Assembly (NCBI RefSeq): GCF_030734285.1
Contig: NZ_CP132294.1
Span: forward strand, 2,294,001-2,358,000
Direction: 5' to 3'
DNA length: 64,000 nucleotides
Origin: Natronococcus sp. AD-5
Lineage (GTDB): Archaea; Halobacteriota; Halobacteria; Halobacteriales; Natrialbaceae
Made by a program: the position numbers and the translations under genes. The notes beneath the pieces are model-generated. The model saw only the letters and a program-made list of their open reading frames with translations. It did no database searches and was not told where the DNA came from. Of the stretch, positions 37,203 through 45,246 are shown one piece after another. Each line of letters opens with the position of its first letter. Within the stretch, counting starts at the first letter, position 1.

Positions 37203-38330
37203 ATGAGAACGACCAGTCAGGGCGTATCGCGGGTGACCATCCGTCGGTTCGAGCCCGGCGACCGAGCCGCGTTTCTGTCGCTGTACGAGACCGTGTTCGA
37301 ACGCGACCGTCGCACCGACTGGTTTCGGTGGAAGTACAAGGAGAACCCCTACGTCGATCACGTTCCGATCGTCGTCGCCGAGCACGACGGCGACCTCGTC
37401 GGCTGTCGGTCGCTGTTCGCCCAGGAAATGCGCGGACACGGAACGGTGCGGACGGCGTTCCAGCCGTGCGACACGATGGTCCACCCCGAGCACCGTCGCC
37501 GCGGGCTGTTCAGCCGGATGAACGAGCGGACCCTCGAGCGCTACACTGACGGCGGGCCGTCGTTCTTCTTCAACTTCCCGAACGAGGCCTCGATGCAGGG
37601 GAACCTCGACTGCGGCTGGCGCGAGATCGGAACGGTGCCGCTGTACTATCGGTTCCAGGATCCCGTCCGCGCCTTCGAGCGGTGGGCGGGCGACTCCGAA
37701 TCGACGAGCGGTTCGACGGATCGCTCGAGCGGAAACCGCGCGACGGCCGCGCTCTCGAGAGCGCTCGCCGACGCGATAGCGGGTTCGCACCGGGCGGGCG
37801 ACCGGCTCCTGACCCCCGACGCCGGCGTTCGAATCGTGCGCTACGAGACGCCGCCCCCCGAGACGCTCGAGCGGATCTATCGGCGGTCGATCCCCGACGC
37901 GATGCACACGAATCGGACCGAGGCGTTCTACCGCTGGCGGTTCGCCAATCCGGAGCACACCTACACGACGTACGTCGCGAAACGGGACGCCGCGCCGGTG
38001 GCCGCGCTCGTCGTCTCCGAGGTCGACGATCACGTCCGGATCGTCGAGACGCTCCCGCGAACGGTCGACTCCGAACTGGCGGCGCTCAACCGGTTGCTCG
38101 TCGCGGTGCTCTCCGAGTACGAGGATCGCAGTTACGTCACCGCGTTCGGCGAGACGCTGCCGACGCCGGTTCGCTACCGGTTCTACCCCGATACGCGGGC
38201 GCCCCTCTCGACGGTGATCCGACCGTCGGCGCGGACGCTGCTCGCGCGCGATATCGACGCGAAAAGTGCGGTCGAAAACAGTTCGGCCGCCGACTGGACG
38301 TTCTCGCGGCTCGACCTCGATACGACCTGA
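37203..38330 (+). CDS. GNAT-family N-acetyltransferase
   Basis: A 375-residue double-domain GNAT. The first domain has the acyl-CoA loop MVHPEHRRRGLFSRM (R-x-x-G-x-F/G), preceded by the beta strand VGCRSLFAQEM. The second half (from about residue 190) repeats an acetyltransferase-like fold, as in Eis-like proteins. A TATA-like CTTTTTATCC lies at 37121-37131, about 75 nt upstream of the ATG, leaving a leader. The substrate is unknown. Confidence 0.8.
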   Translation: MRTTSQGVSRVTIRRFEPGDRAAFLSLYETVFERDRRTDWFRWKYKENPYVDHVPIVVAEHDGDLVGCRSLFAQEMRGHGTVRTAFQPCDTMVHPEHRRRGLFSRMNERTLERYTDGGPSFFFNFPNEASMQGNLDCGWREIGTVPLYYRFQDPVRAFERWAGDSESTSGSTDRSSGNRATAALSRALADAIAGSHRAGDRLLTPDAGVRIVRYETPPPETLERIYRRSIPDAMHTNRTEAFYRWRFANPEHTYTTYVAKRDAAPVAALVVSEVDDHVRIVETLPRTVDSELAALNRLLVAVLSEYEDRSYVTAFGETLPTPVRYRFYPDTRAPLSTVIRPSARTLLARDIDAKSAVENSSAADWTFSRLDLDTT

Positions 38331-38354
38331 CGGGGAACCGCGGAACCGACCCGG

Positions 38355-39569
38355 TTAGCCGCGGAAACGCGTAACCGGGTCGAGTTCGTGTTCGTCGATA
38401 TCCTCGAAGGCGTCGCGGGCGATCACGCGCTTGTGGACCTCGTCGGCGCCGTCGACGATGCGGAACGCGCGGACGTTCTCGTAGAAGTCCGCCAGCGGCA
38501 GGTCCTTGCCGATCCCGTTGCCGCCGCAGCACTGGATCGAGAGGTCGACCGTCTCCTGGGCGACGTTGGCGGTGAACACTTTCGCCATCGAGACCGGAAC
38601 GCGGGCTTCCTTCCCCTCGCTGATCTCGCGCGCCGCGTGGCGGACCATCGTCCTGGCCGCGTGCAGTCGGGTCTCCGCGTCGGCGATCTCGTAGCGCAGG
38701 CTCTGTTTCTCGGAGAGCGTGCTGCCGAACCCCTCGCGTTCGCTCGTGTAGGCCTTCGCGACCTCGAGCGAGCGCTGGGCCATCCCGGAAAAGCGCATGC
38801 AGTGGGTGAGCCGCGCGGGGCCGAGGCGCTTCTGGGCGATGGCGAAGCCGGCGTTCTCGGCGCCCAGCAGGTTCTCCTCGGGAACGCGCACGTCGTCGTA
38901 AATGATTTCGGCGTGGCTCGCGCCCCGGAATCCCCCGCCGACGTGGGGGATGTCGCGCTGGTACTCGACGCCGTCCGCGTCGCTCGGGACGAGGAAGATC
39001 GAACACCCTTCGTAGGGGTGGGCGTCCCGGTCGGTCCGGGCCATCACCAGCAGGACGTCGGCCTCGCTACCCTGGGTCGTCCACCACTTGTGGCCGTTGA
39101 TGACCCACTCGTCGCCCTCTTTCTCCGCCGTGGTCTTGATCATCTTCGGATCCGAGCCGCCGCCCTGCATCGGCTCAGTCATCGAAAAGCCCGAGTGGAT
39201 CTCCGCGTCGACCAGCGGCTCGAGCCACCGCTCTTTCTGTTCGTCGGTGCCGGCCATCTCCAGGGTGTGCATGTTCCCCTCGTCGGGCGCGTCGACCCGC
39301 AGCGCCAGCGGTCCGAGCAGGCTGCGACCGGCCTCCTCGAACGCCGGCAGGACGTCGCGGAACTCGAGGCCGAGCCCGCCGTGCTCCTCGTCGATCTGCG
39401 GCGCGTAGAGCGCTCGCTCGCGCGCTTTTTCTCGCAGCTCCTCGACGGTATCGTCCGGGACCGGGCCGTTCCCGAGCCACTCCCGCTCGACCGGGATCAC
39501 TTCCTCGTCGACGAACTCGCGGACGTTTGCGGCCAGTTCACGCGCCCGATCGCTGTCGTGATACTCCAT
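38355..39569 (-). CDS. Acyl-CoA dehydrogenase, ACAD10/11 type
   Basis: A 404-residue flavoprotein. FAD/substrate signatures: SMTEPMQGGGSDPKMI, KWWTTQG and the C-terminal QCCGGNGIGKDLPLADFYENV. The end VDGADEVHKRVIARD carries the D-G-x-D-E-V-H motif characteristic of the ACAD10/ACAD11 subfamily rather than classical FadE. In that subfamily the enzyme acts on 4-phosphoryl-acyl-CoA, eliminating phosphate. It is divergent from the APH-like kinase gene, from a shared 163-bp promoter region. The start is supported by a TATA box 26 nt upstream. Confidence 0.9.
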   Translation of the reverse strand: MEYHDSDRARELAANVREFVDEEVIPVEREWLGNGPVPDDTVEELREKARERALYAPQIDEEHGGLGLEFRDVLPAFEEAGRSLLGPLALRVDAPDEGNMHTLEMAGTDEQKERWLEPLVDAEIHSGFSMTEPMQGGGSDPKMIKTTAEKEGDEWVINGHKWWTTQGSEADVLLVMARTDRDAHPYEGCSIFLVPSDADGVEYQRDIPHVGGGFRGASHAEIIYDDVRVPEENLLGAENAGFAIAQKRLGPARLTHCMRFSGMAQRSLEVAKAYTSEREGFGSTLSEKQSLRYEIADAETRLHAARTMVRHAAREISEGKEARVPVSMAKVFTANVAQETVDLSIQCCGGNGIGKDLPLADFYENVRAFRIVDGADEVHKRVIARDAFEDIDEHELDPVTRFRG

Positions 39570-39589
39570 GCTACCAGTTATGCGAACAT

Positions 39590-39599
39590 TGTAAAATAA
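39590..39599 (-). promoter_or_regulatory. TATA box and CATTGTAA core of the acyl-CoA dehydrogenase gene
   Basis: TTATTTTAC on the minus strand, centred 26 nt before the ATG at 39569. The same stretch contains CATTGTAA (plus strand), repeated before the SDR gene. Confidence 0.5.
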
Positions 39600-39732
39600 G
39601 GTTTCCGTCGTAACTATTTTCGTTAATCGGACCGGGAGTAGTACCGTACACGACTATGACGATCGGAACCCCCCTTCGAACGAATCGGGCCGTCTCGACC
39701 GGACAGCGGGTCGAACGCGCCAGCCTCGAGCC

Positions 39733-40794
39733 ATGACGGAGCGCTACTACGAGCGCCTCGTCGACGAGGACGCGCTGGCGGCGTACCTCGAGTCCCACCT
39801 GGGCGCGGCCGACGAGTACGAGATCGACCGCCACCAGGAGGGCCACTCCAACGAGACGCTGTTCGTCACCTGGGGCGACCGCGACCTGGTGATCAGACGA
39901 CCGCCGCCGGGCGAGACGGCCGACACCGCCCACGACGTCCTGCGGGAGTACCGGGTGACCGAGGCGCTGGTCGACACCGACGTCCCCGTCCCCGAGCCGC
40001 TGCTCGCCTGCGAGGACCACGACGTCATCGGTAGCGACTTCTACGTGATGGAGCGACTCGCGGGCGACGTGCTCCGGCTCGAGGAACCCGACCGGTTCGC
40101 CGAGCCCGAACACCGCGAGCGGATCGGCGAGGAACTCGTCGACACGCTGGCGGCGATCCACGATGTCGACTACGAGGACGTCGGCCTCGGCGAGTTCGGC
40201 TACCCCGAGAGCTACACCGAGCGCCAGGTCGAGCGCTGGGGGCAGCAGCTGATGTGGGCGTTCGACCGCACCGCGGACGAACGCGAAGTGCCGGACCTCT
40301 ACGAGGTCGGCGCGTGGCTGCAGGAGAACGTTCCCGACGACCACCCGCACGCGCTCGTCCACGGCGACTACAAGCTGGATAACGTGATGTACAGTCCCGG
40401 TACTCCACCGGAGCTGGTCGGCGTCTTCGACTGGGAGATGGCCACGCTGGGCGACCCGCGGGCCGACCTGGGCTGGATGCTCTCCTACTGGCGCGACGCG
40501 AAGGACCCCGACCCCGCCGTGCCGGAGCTCACGGCCGCCTTCATGGAACGGGAGGGGTACCCGACCCGCCGAGAACTGGTCGACCGCTGGGAGGAGCGGA
40601 CCGGCCTCGAGTTCGAGCGCGAGCAGTTCTACCGCGCGCTCGCGGTGTACAAGCTGGCCGCCCTCGGCGAGATGTTCTTCCGGCGCTACCTCGAGGGCAA
40701 CAGCGACGATCCGATGTACCCGCGGATGGAAGAACGCGTTCCGGCGCTGGCCGCGCGAGCGATGCGAATCATCGACGGGGAGGAGCCGCTCTGA
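39733..40794 (+). CDS. APH-like phosphotransferase (ACAD10/11 kinase-domain type)
   Basis: A 353-residue protein kinase-fold phosphotransferase. N-terminal HQEGHSNETLFVTWGDRDLVIRR matches the ACAD11 kinase domain. The catalytic loop is VHGDYKLDNVMY (HxD...N) and the metal-binding DWEMATLGDPRADLGW replaces DFG. In mammals this domain phosphorylates the 4-hydroxyl of 4-hydroxyacyl-CoA; bacterial LvaA does so with 4-hydroxyvaleryl-CoA. Aminoglycoside resistance is unlikely. The gene is followed directly by a MaoC hydratase (stop to ATG 1 nt), so the two are an operon. Confidence 0.9.
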   Translation: MTERYYERLVDEDALAAYLESHLGAADEYEIDRHQEGHSNETLFVTWGDRDLVIRRPPPGETADTAHDVLREYRVTEALVDTDVPVPEPLLACEDHDVIGSDFYVMERLAGDVLRLEEPDRFAEPEHRERIGEELVDTLAAIHDVDYEDVGLGEFGYPESYTERQVERWGQQLMWAFDRTADEREVPDLYEVGAWLQENVPDDHPHALVHGDYKLDNVMYSPGTPPELVGVFDWEMATLGDPRADLGWMLSYWRDAKDPDPAVPELTAAFMEREGYPTRRELVDRWEERTGLEFEREQFYRALAVYKLAALGEMFFRRYLEGNSDDPMYPRMEERVPALAARAMRIIDGEEPL

Positions 40795-40795
40795 C

Positions 40796-41248
40796 ATGCG
40801 CTACTTCGAAGACATCGAGGTCGGCGAAACGCGCTCGTTCGGCGAGTACGACGTCACGGAGGACGAGGTCGTCGAGTTCGCCGAGCGGTACGATCCCCAG
40901 CCGTTCCACGTCGACGAGGAAGCCGCGGCGGACAGCATGTTCGGCGAACTGGTCGCCTCGGGCTGGCACACCGCGGCGATGTCGATGCGGATGCTCGTCG
41001 AGGGCCCCGACGACGAGGACGGGTGGGCTTCGATGGGGTCGCCCGGCGTCGACGAACTGCGCTGGCACCAGCCGGTCAAGCCGGGCGATACGCTCTCGCT
41101 TCGAACCGAGGTCCTCGAGAAGCGCCCCTCCGAGAGCCGCTCCGACCGCGGCTACGTGAAGAGCCGACTCGAGACGTACACCCAGGACGACGAGCTCGTC
41201 ATGAGCTGGGTCGGGAACACGATCTTAGAGCGCCGCGACGACGAATAA
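40796..41248 (+). CDS. MaoC-family dehydratase
   Basis: A 150-residue hot-dog fold protein. RYFEDIEVGETRSF opens the domain and RYDPQPFHVDEEAA carries the hydratase Asp/His pair (D and H in 'D-P-Q-P-F-H'). It probably hydrates an enoyl-CoA to 3-hydroxyacyl-CoA. It is placed one base after the kinase gene, consistent with taking the enoyl product of the ACAD step. Confidence 0.88.
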   Translation: MRYFEDIEVGETRSFGEYDVTEDEVVEFAERYDPQPFHVDEEAAADSMFGELVASGWHTAAMSMRMLVEGPDDEDGWASMGSPGVDELRWHQPVKPGDTLSLRTEVLEKRPSESRSDRGYVKSRLETYTQDDELVMSWVGNTILERRDDE

Positions 41249-41308
41249 TTACCGTCGTTTGCTCTTCCTTGCCCCTCGCGTACGATATACGTAGATACGT
41301 CCCTTTCG

Positions 41309-41323
41309 TTAACATTGGTAACT
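41309..41323. promoter_or_regulatory. Near-palindrome GTTAACATTGGTAAC before the fused beta-oxidation gene
   Basis: It lies about 43 nt before the ATG at 41366, just upstream of a TATA-like GAGTTAAGG (about 41334-41340). It shares CATTG-TAA with the two motifs upstream and may be an operator. Confidence 0.3.
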
Positions 41324-41365
41324 CGGTTCGGTGGAGTTAAGGCCGTCCCGGCCGACCACACGGGC

Positions 41366-43324
41366 ATGTCATACGACACCATCGGCCGCGTCGCCGTGCT
41401 CGGCGCGGGAAACATGGGACACGGAATCGCCGAGGTGACCGCGATGGCCGGGTACGACGTCACCATGCGGGACATCGAACCGGAACTGGTCGAGGACGGT
41501 TACGAGGGGATCGCCTGGAGCCTCGAGAAACTCGAAGAAAAAGACCGCCTCGAGGAACCGGCCGACGAGATTCTCGACCGAATCGAGACCACGACCGACC
41601 TCGAGGCGGCCGTCGCCGACGCCGACCTCGTCGTCGAAGCCGCGCCGGAGAACCTCGAGCTGAAACACGATATCTTCCGGGATCTCGAGCGCTACGCCGA
41701 CGAGGACGCGCTGCTCGCGACGAACACCTCGAGCCTCCCGATCACGGACGTCGCGGAGGTCGTCGACGCGCCCGAGCGCGTGCTCGGACTGCACTTCTTC
41801 AACCCGCCGGTGAAGATGGACCTCGTCGAAGTCATCTACGGCGCCGAGACGAGCGGCGCCGCGGCCGAGGCCGGTTACGAGTGGGTCGAGTCGATCGACA
41901 AGACGCCGATCTACGTCCGCAAGGACGTCCGCGGTTTCGTCGTCAACACCATCGTCGGCCCCTTCATCGGCGAGCCGGCGTGGATGGTCTCCGAGGGCGA
42001 CGCCGACGTTCGCCAGGCCGACGCCGCGATGGCTCACGGGCGGGGCTACCCCATGGGGCCGTTCGAGCTCGCCGACCTGACCGGAATCGACGTCGGCTAC
42101 CACGTCCGCAAGGAGGCCGGCGACGACATCCCGCCGATCATGGAGGAGAAAGTCCAGGCCGAAGAATTCGGGAAGAAGACCGGGAAGGGGTTCTACGGCT
42201 ACGAGGAGGGTGACGGTCCCGACTACGAGCCCGGGGACGGCGAGGGGTTCGACACGCTTCAGGTCGAAGCGCGGATGATCAACCGCGCGGCCTACCTGGT
42301 CGGCGAGGACGTCGCGACGCCCGAGGCGATCGATATCGGCGTCCGTCTCGGCCTGGGCTTCCCGGAGGGGATCTGCCGTCGCGCGGACAAGATCGGCCTC
42401 GAGACGGTACTGGAGACACTCGAGACCCAACTCGAGGAGACCGGCGACGACCGGTTCGAGCCGCACTCGCACCTGCGAGAGCTCGTCGAGGAGGGGAAGA
42501 CCGGCGAGGACGCCGGCGCGGGCTTCCACGACTACGGCGGCGGGGAGGGGGGCCTCGACTCCTACCGCTACCTGAACGCCGAGATCGAGGACGGGGTCCT
42601 CGCGGTCGAACTCGACCGTCCGGAGCGGATGAACGCGCTGTCGGCCGACCTGCTCGAGGAGATCGACGACCTGTTCTCGACGGTCGACACTAACGAAATT
42701 CGGTGCGCGACGATCGAGGGGACGGGCGACCGCGCGTTCAGCGCCGGCGCGGACATCACCGGCTTCGGCTCGCTCGAGCCGACCGACGCGATGGACGTCA
42801 CGCCCGCCTTCGAGACGGTCAACGACTTTCCGCGGCCCGTGGTCGCGAAGATCGACGGCTACTGTCTCGGCGCCGGCCTCGAGCTCGCGCTCGCCTGCGA
42901 TCTCCGCCTGGCGACGAAACGGTCGTCGTTCGGCGCGCCCGAAATCGGTCTCGGGCTGATCCCCGGTGGCGGCGGTACGCAGCGGCTGCTGCGCGTCCTC
43001 GGCGAGACCCGCGCGAAGGAGCTGGTCTTCCGGGGCAACCACATCGACGCCGAGCGAGCCGCCGACTGGGGGCTCGCTAACCGGGCCGTCGACCGCGACG
43101 AGTTCGACGAGACCGTCGAAGCGTTCGTCGACGACCTGCGAAACGGCCCGCCGCTCGGGCTCGAGGTGGCCAAGAAGGTGATGAACCGGGGCGAGGACGC
43201 CAGCCTCGAGGCGGCGCTGGCGATGGAGAGCCAGGGCTTCGGCCTCCTGATCGGCACCGACGACGTGCGGGAGGGGACCGCCGCGTTCGCGGAGGACCGC
43301 GAGCCGGAGTTCGAGGGCGAGTGA
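41366..43324 (+). CDS. 3-hydroxyacyl-CoA dehydrogenase/enoyl-CoA hydratase fusion
   Basis: A 652-residue bifunctional beta-oxidation enzyme. Residues 1-390: dehydrogenase with NAD loop VLGAGNMGHGIAEV, LGLHFFNPPVKM, and two C-terminal helical lobes. Residues 400-652: crotonase fold with oxyanion site FSAGADITGFG and catalytic Glu in GAGLELALACDL and EIGLGLIPGGGGTQ. Both active sites appear complete. This orientation (dehydrogenase first) differs from bacterial FadB/mammalian TFP-alpha and is common in archaea. A MaoC protein follows one base after the stop. Confidence 0.94.
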   Translation: MSYDTIGRVAVLGAGNMGHGIAEVTAMAGYDVTMRDIEPELVEDGYEGIAWSLEKLEEKDRLEEPADEILDRIETTTDLEAAVADADLVVEAAPENLELKHDIFRDLERYADEDALLATNTSSLPITDVAEVVDAPERVLGLHFFNPPVKMDLVEVIYGAETSGAAAEAGYEWVESIDKTPIYVRKDVRGFVVNTIVGPFIGEPAWMVSEGDADVRQADAAMAHGRGYPMGPFELADLTGIDVGYHVRKEAGDDIPPIMEEKVQAEEFGKKTGKGFYGYEEGDGPDYEPGDGEGFDTLQVEARMINRAAYLVGEDVATPEAIDIGVRLGLGFPEGICRRADKIGLETVLETLETQLEETGDDRFEPHSHLRELVEEGKTGEDAGAGFHDYGGGEGGLDSYRYLNAEIEDGVLAVELDRPERMNALSADLLEEIDDLFSTVDTNEIRCATIEGTGDRAFSAGADITGFGSLEPTDAMDVTPAFETVNDFPRPVVAKIDGYCLGAGLELALACDLRLATKRSSFGAPEIGLGLIPGGGGTQRLLRVLGETRAKELVFRGNHIDAERAADWGLANRAVDRDEFDETVEAFVDDLRNGPPLGLEVAKKVMNRGEDASLEAALAMESQGFGLLIGTDDVREGTAAFAEDREPEFEGE

Positions 43325-43325
43325 G

Positions 43326-43763
43326 ATGGCCGTCTCGTTCGAGGACCTCGAGGTCGGCCACGGGGTCGTCACCCACTCGCGGACGATCACCGAGGCGGAC
43401 GTCCGCAACTACGCGGGCGTCAGCGGCGATTTCAACCCGCTGCACCTGAGCGAGGAGTACACCGCCGACACGCCGTTCGGCGAGCCGATCGCTCACGGCG
43501 CGCTCCTGTTCGGGATCGCGTCGGGACTCCTCTGGCAGTACCGCCACGAACGCCCCGAGACGATCGCCTTCTACGGGGTCGATTCGCTCCGGTTCACCGA
43601 ACCCGTCACGATGGGCACGACGGTTCACGCCGAATCCGAGTTGATCGAGAAGGAGCCCCGGGATCATCCGGTCGCGAACGGCGTCGCGCGCTACGAGACG
43701 CGGCTCGTCACCGACGAGGACGAGGTCGCGCTCTCCTGTGAGATGCTCACGCTTGTGAAGTAA
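43326..43763 (+). CDS. MaoC/(R)-specific enoyl-CoA hydratase-type protein
   Basis: A 145-residue hot-dog protein. VSGDFNPLHLSEEYTADT is the hydratase-2 motif (GD-x-NP-H). It could produce (R)-3-hydroxyacyl-CoA, the precursor of polyhydroxyalkanoate, or serve as a second hydratase in beta-oxidation. It forms an operon with the preceding fusion gene and is the last gene before the TnpB element. Confidence 0.88.
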   Translation: MAVSFEDLEVGHGVVTHSRTITEADVRNYAGVSGDFNPLHLSEEYTADTPFGEPIAHGALLFGIASGLLWQYRHERPETIAFYGVDSLRFTEPVTMGTTVHAESELIEKEPRDHPVANGVARYETRLVTDEDEVALSCEMLTLVK

Positions 43764-43814
43764 CGGGAGAGCGTCACGCAGGTTCACCGTCTTTTATCAG
43801 AATTCAAGGCGAAT

Positions 43815-43835
43815 ACCCCGGGGCTTGACCCCGGG
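43815..43835. repeat. Left terminal hairpin of the TnpB element
   Basis: CCCCGGGG, loop CTTGA, CCCCGGGG. The arms are themselves palindromic. It shares CGGGGCTTGACCCCG with the right end. Confidence 0.7.
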
Positions 43836-43898
43836 GATGAAGCCGCCACTCGGTGATACAAACCATTATGTAGACACATCTATAATCAAGAGACAGCG

Positions 43899-45140
43899 AT
43901 GGAACACAGTCACCGCTACCAAGCCTACCCGACACAAGAGGTAGCGGAAGGACTGGAATACCATCTGAACGTTCATCGCCAACTCTACAACCACATCCGA
44001 TGGGACTACGAAAACAGTCCTGAGGACGACAAACCGTCTGAGTACGACCAGAACAACAAACTCCCCGAGTGGAAACGTAAGTGGCCTGTGTTTAGCGAAC
44101 TGCACTCGAAAGCCGCACAAGCTACCGTCGCTCGTTTCCACCGCAATCTCTCGAACCTTCGCAAGAAGAAAGAGAAGGGATACAACGTCGGTCGTCTCAA
44201 GCGGCAAGCACCCACCGATTATCGAAGCGTGACGTACAACCAGTCCGGTTTCGACCTCGATGAAAAGAGGGGCCGCGACAGGTTTGCCTACGTGCGTTTC
44301 AGCAAAATCGGCTGGGTCAAAATCCGGTACCACCGCCCGATACCCGACCACGCCACCATCAAAGAAGTCACCTTCAAGAAGGAGACGACTGGCGAGTGGT
44401 TCGTTTCCTTCGGACTGGAAATCGACGAGGCTGACCTGCCAGAGAAACCCGGCGTGGACTCACTCGATGCGAGCAACAGCGTCGGGATCGACCTCGGTAT
44501 CCTCAACTACATCCATACGTCGGACGGGACAACCGTGGACTGGCTCGACCTCGAAGACGACTACGAGCGTCTGCGCCGCGAACAACGCAAGCTGTCGCGG
44601 AAGGAATACGGGTCGAACAACTACGAGAAACAACGCCAGAAGATCGCCAAGATCAACCGCCACATCCAGCGGAAGGTGCTGGACTACCAGCACAAAATCA
44701 CGACGTGGCTCGTCCGAGAATACGACGCCGTGTTCGTGGAAGACTTGGATGTGAAGGAGATGCTTGAGCAGCCACATACCGCTCGGAACAAGCAGGATGC
44801 GGCGTGGCGACAGTTCATCACACTCCTCGAATACAAGGCGGAGTTGTACGGCTGCCACGTCAAACAGGTCGAAGCACGAGGAACGACTAAAGAGTGCGCT
44901 CGGTGTGGTGTGGAGACAGCGAAACCCCTCTGGGTGCGTGAACACTCCTGTCCCTCGTGCGGATTCAAGACGGACAGGGACGCGAACGCGGTGATGAACG
45001 TGTTGCAGCGAGGTTTTTCTGAGTTAGGGCTGGGATGGCCCGAAGACACGCCCGTGGAGACTGTGACCGCTACGGACACGACTCAGTTTGAGTCCGTGTC
45101 TGCAAGTCACGTCGTAGAAACGGGAAGCCTCGGGGCTTGA
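43899..45140 (+). CDS. tnpB: RNA-guided nuclease TnpB (IS1341-type OrfB)
   Basis: A 413-residue TnpB, an ancestor-type of Cas12. The RuvC triad is intact: Asp198 in GIDLGILNY, Glu281 in VEDLDVKEM, Asp361 in TDRDANAVMN. The zinc ribbon is C333-x2-C336 and C351-x2-C354. Full length and no frameshift, so probably active. TnpB cuts DNA under guidance of an RNA made from the element's right end, promoting retention of the transposon. Codon usage is less GC-rich than the flanks, consistent with mobile origin. It sits between the beta-oxidation genes and the exported redox proteins. Confidence 0.93.
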   Translation: MEHSHRYQAYPTQEVAEGLEYHLNVHRQLYNHIRWDYENSPEDDKPSEYDQNNKLPEWKRKWPVFSELHSKAAQATVARFHRNLSNLRKKKEKGYNVGRLKRQAPTDYRSVTYNQSGFDLDEKRGRDRFAYVRFSKIGWVKIRYHRPIPDHATIKEVTFKKETTGEWFVSFGLEIDEADLPEKPGVDSLDASNSVGIDLGILNYIHTSDGTTVDWLDLEDDYERLRREQRKLSRKEYGSNNYEKQRQKIAKINRHIQRKVLDYQHKITTWLVREYDAVFVEDLDVKEMLEQPHTARNKQDAAWRQFITLLEYKAELYGCHVKQVEARGTTKECARCGVETAKPLWVREHSCPSCGFKTDRDANAVMNVLQRGFSELGLGWPEDTPVETVTATDTTQFESVSASHVVETGSLGA

Positions 45141-45156
45141 CCCCGAGGTGATTCAC
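44990..45156 (+). ncRNA. Probable omega-RNA (reRNA) region of the TnpB element
   Basis: TnpB guide RNAs derive from the 3' end of the tnpB gene plus the right end; overlapping transcripts of this type are known for IS1341-type genes in Halobacterium salinarum. Here the right-end hairpin at 45128-45148 would close the scaffold and the guide would start just after TTCAC, with TTTGTCGAATTCTTC as first guide bases. The left boundary is a guess. Confidence 0.35.
45128..45148. repeat. Right terminal hairpin of the TnpB element
   Basis: CCTCGGGG, loop CTTGA, CCCCGAGG: perfect 8-bp stem overlapping the tnpB stop codon. Confidence 0.75.
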
Positions 45157-45246
45157 TTTGTCGAATTCTTCAGCGCTAACGATGGAGTCGCCAAGAATGC
45201 CTGTCTCGACTAGTCGGTATCGCCATCGACGTTCTTGTTGGGAGAC

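Larger units (their letters stand above)
43808..45156 (+). mobile_element. IS1341-type (IS200/IS605 family) element carrying only tnpB
   Basis: The element is bounded by matching hairpins: CCCCGGGG-CTTGA-CCCCGGGG near 43815-43835 on the left and CCTCGGGG-CTTGA-CCCCGAGG at 45128-45148 on the right. The right hairpin overlaps the end of tnpB. There is no tnpA, so it is non-autonomous or depends on tnpA elsewhere. Exact ends are inferred: TTCAA before 43808 as candidate TAM, TTCAC near 45152-45156 as right cleavage motif. Confidence 0.7.

Noticed and set aside
39733-40794. Aminoglycoside resistance function for the APH-like protein
   Set aside because: Sequence and neighbours match the ACAD10/11-associated kinase group; no resistance context.
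43806-45160. Possible CRISPR-like repeat pair at the TnpB ends
   Set aside because: Only two copies more than 1.3 kb apart flanking a transposon gene; they are element ends, not an array.
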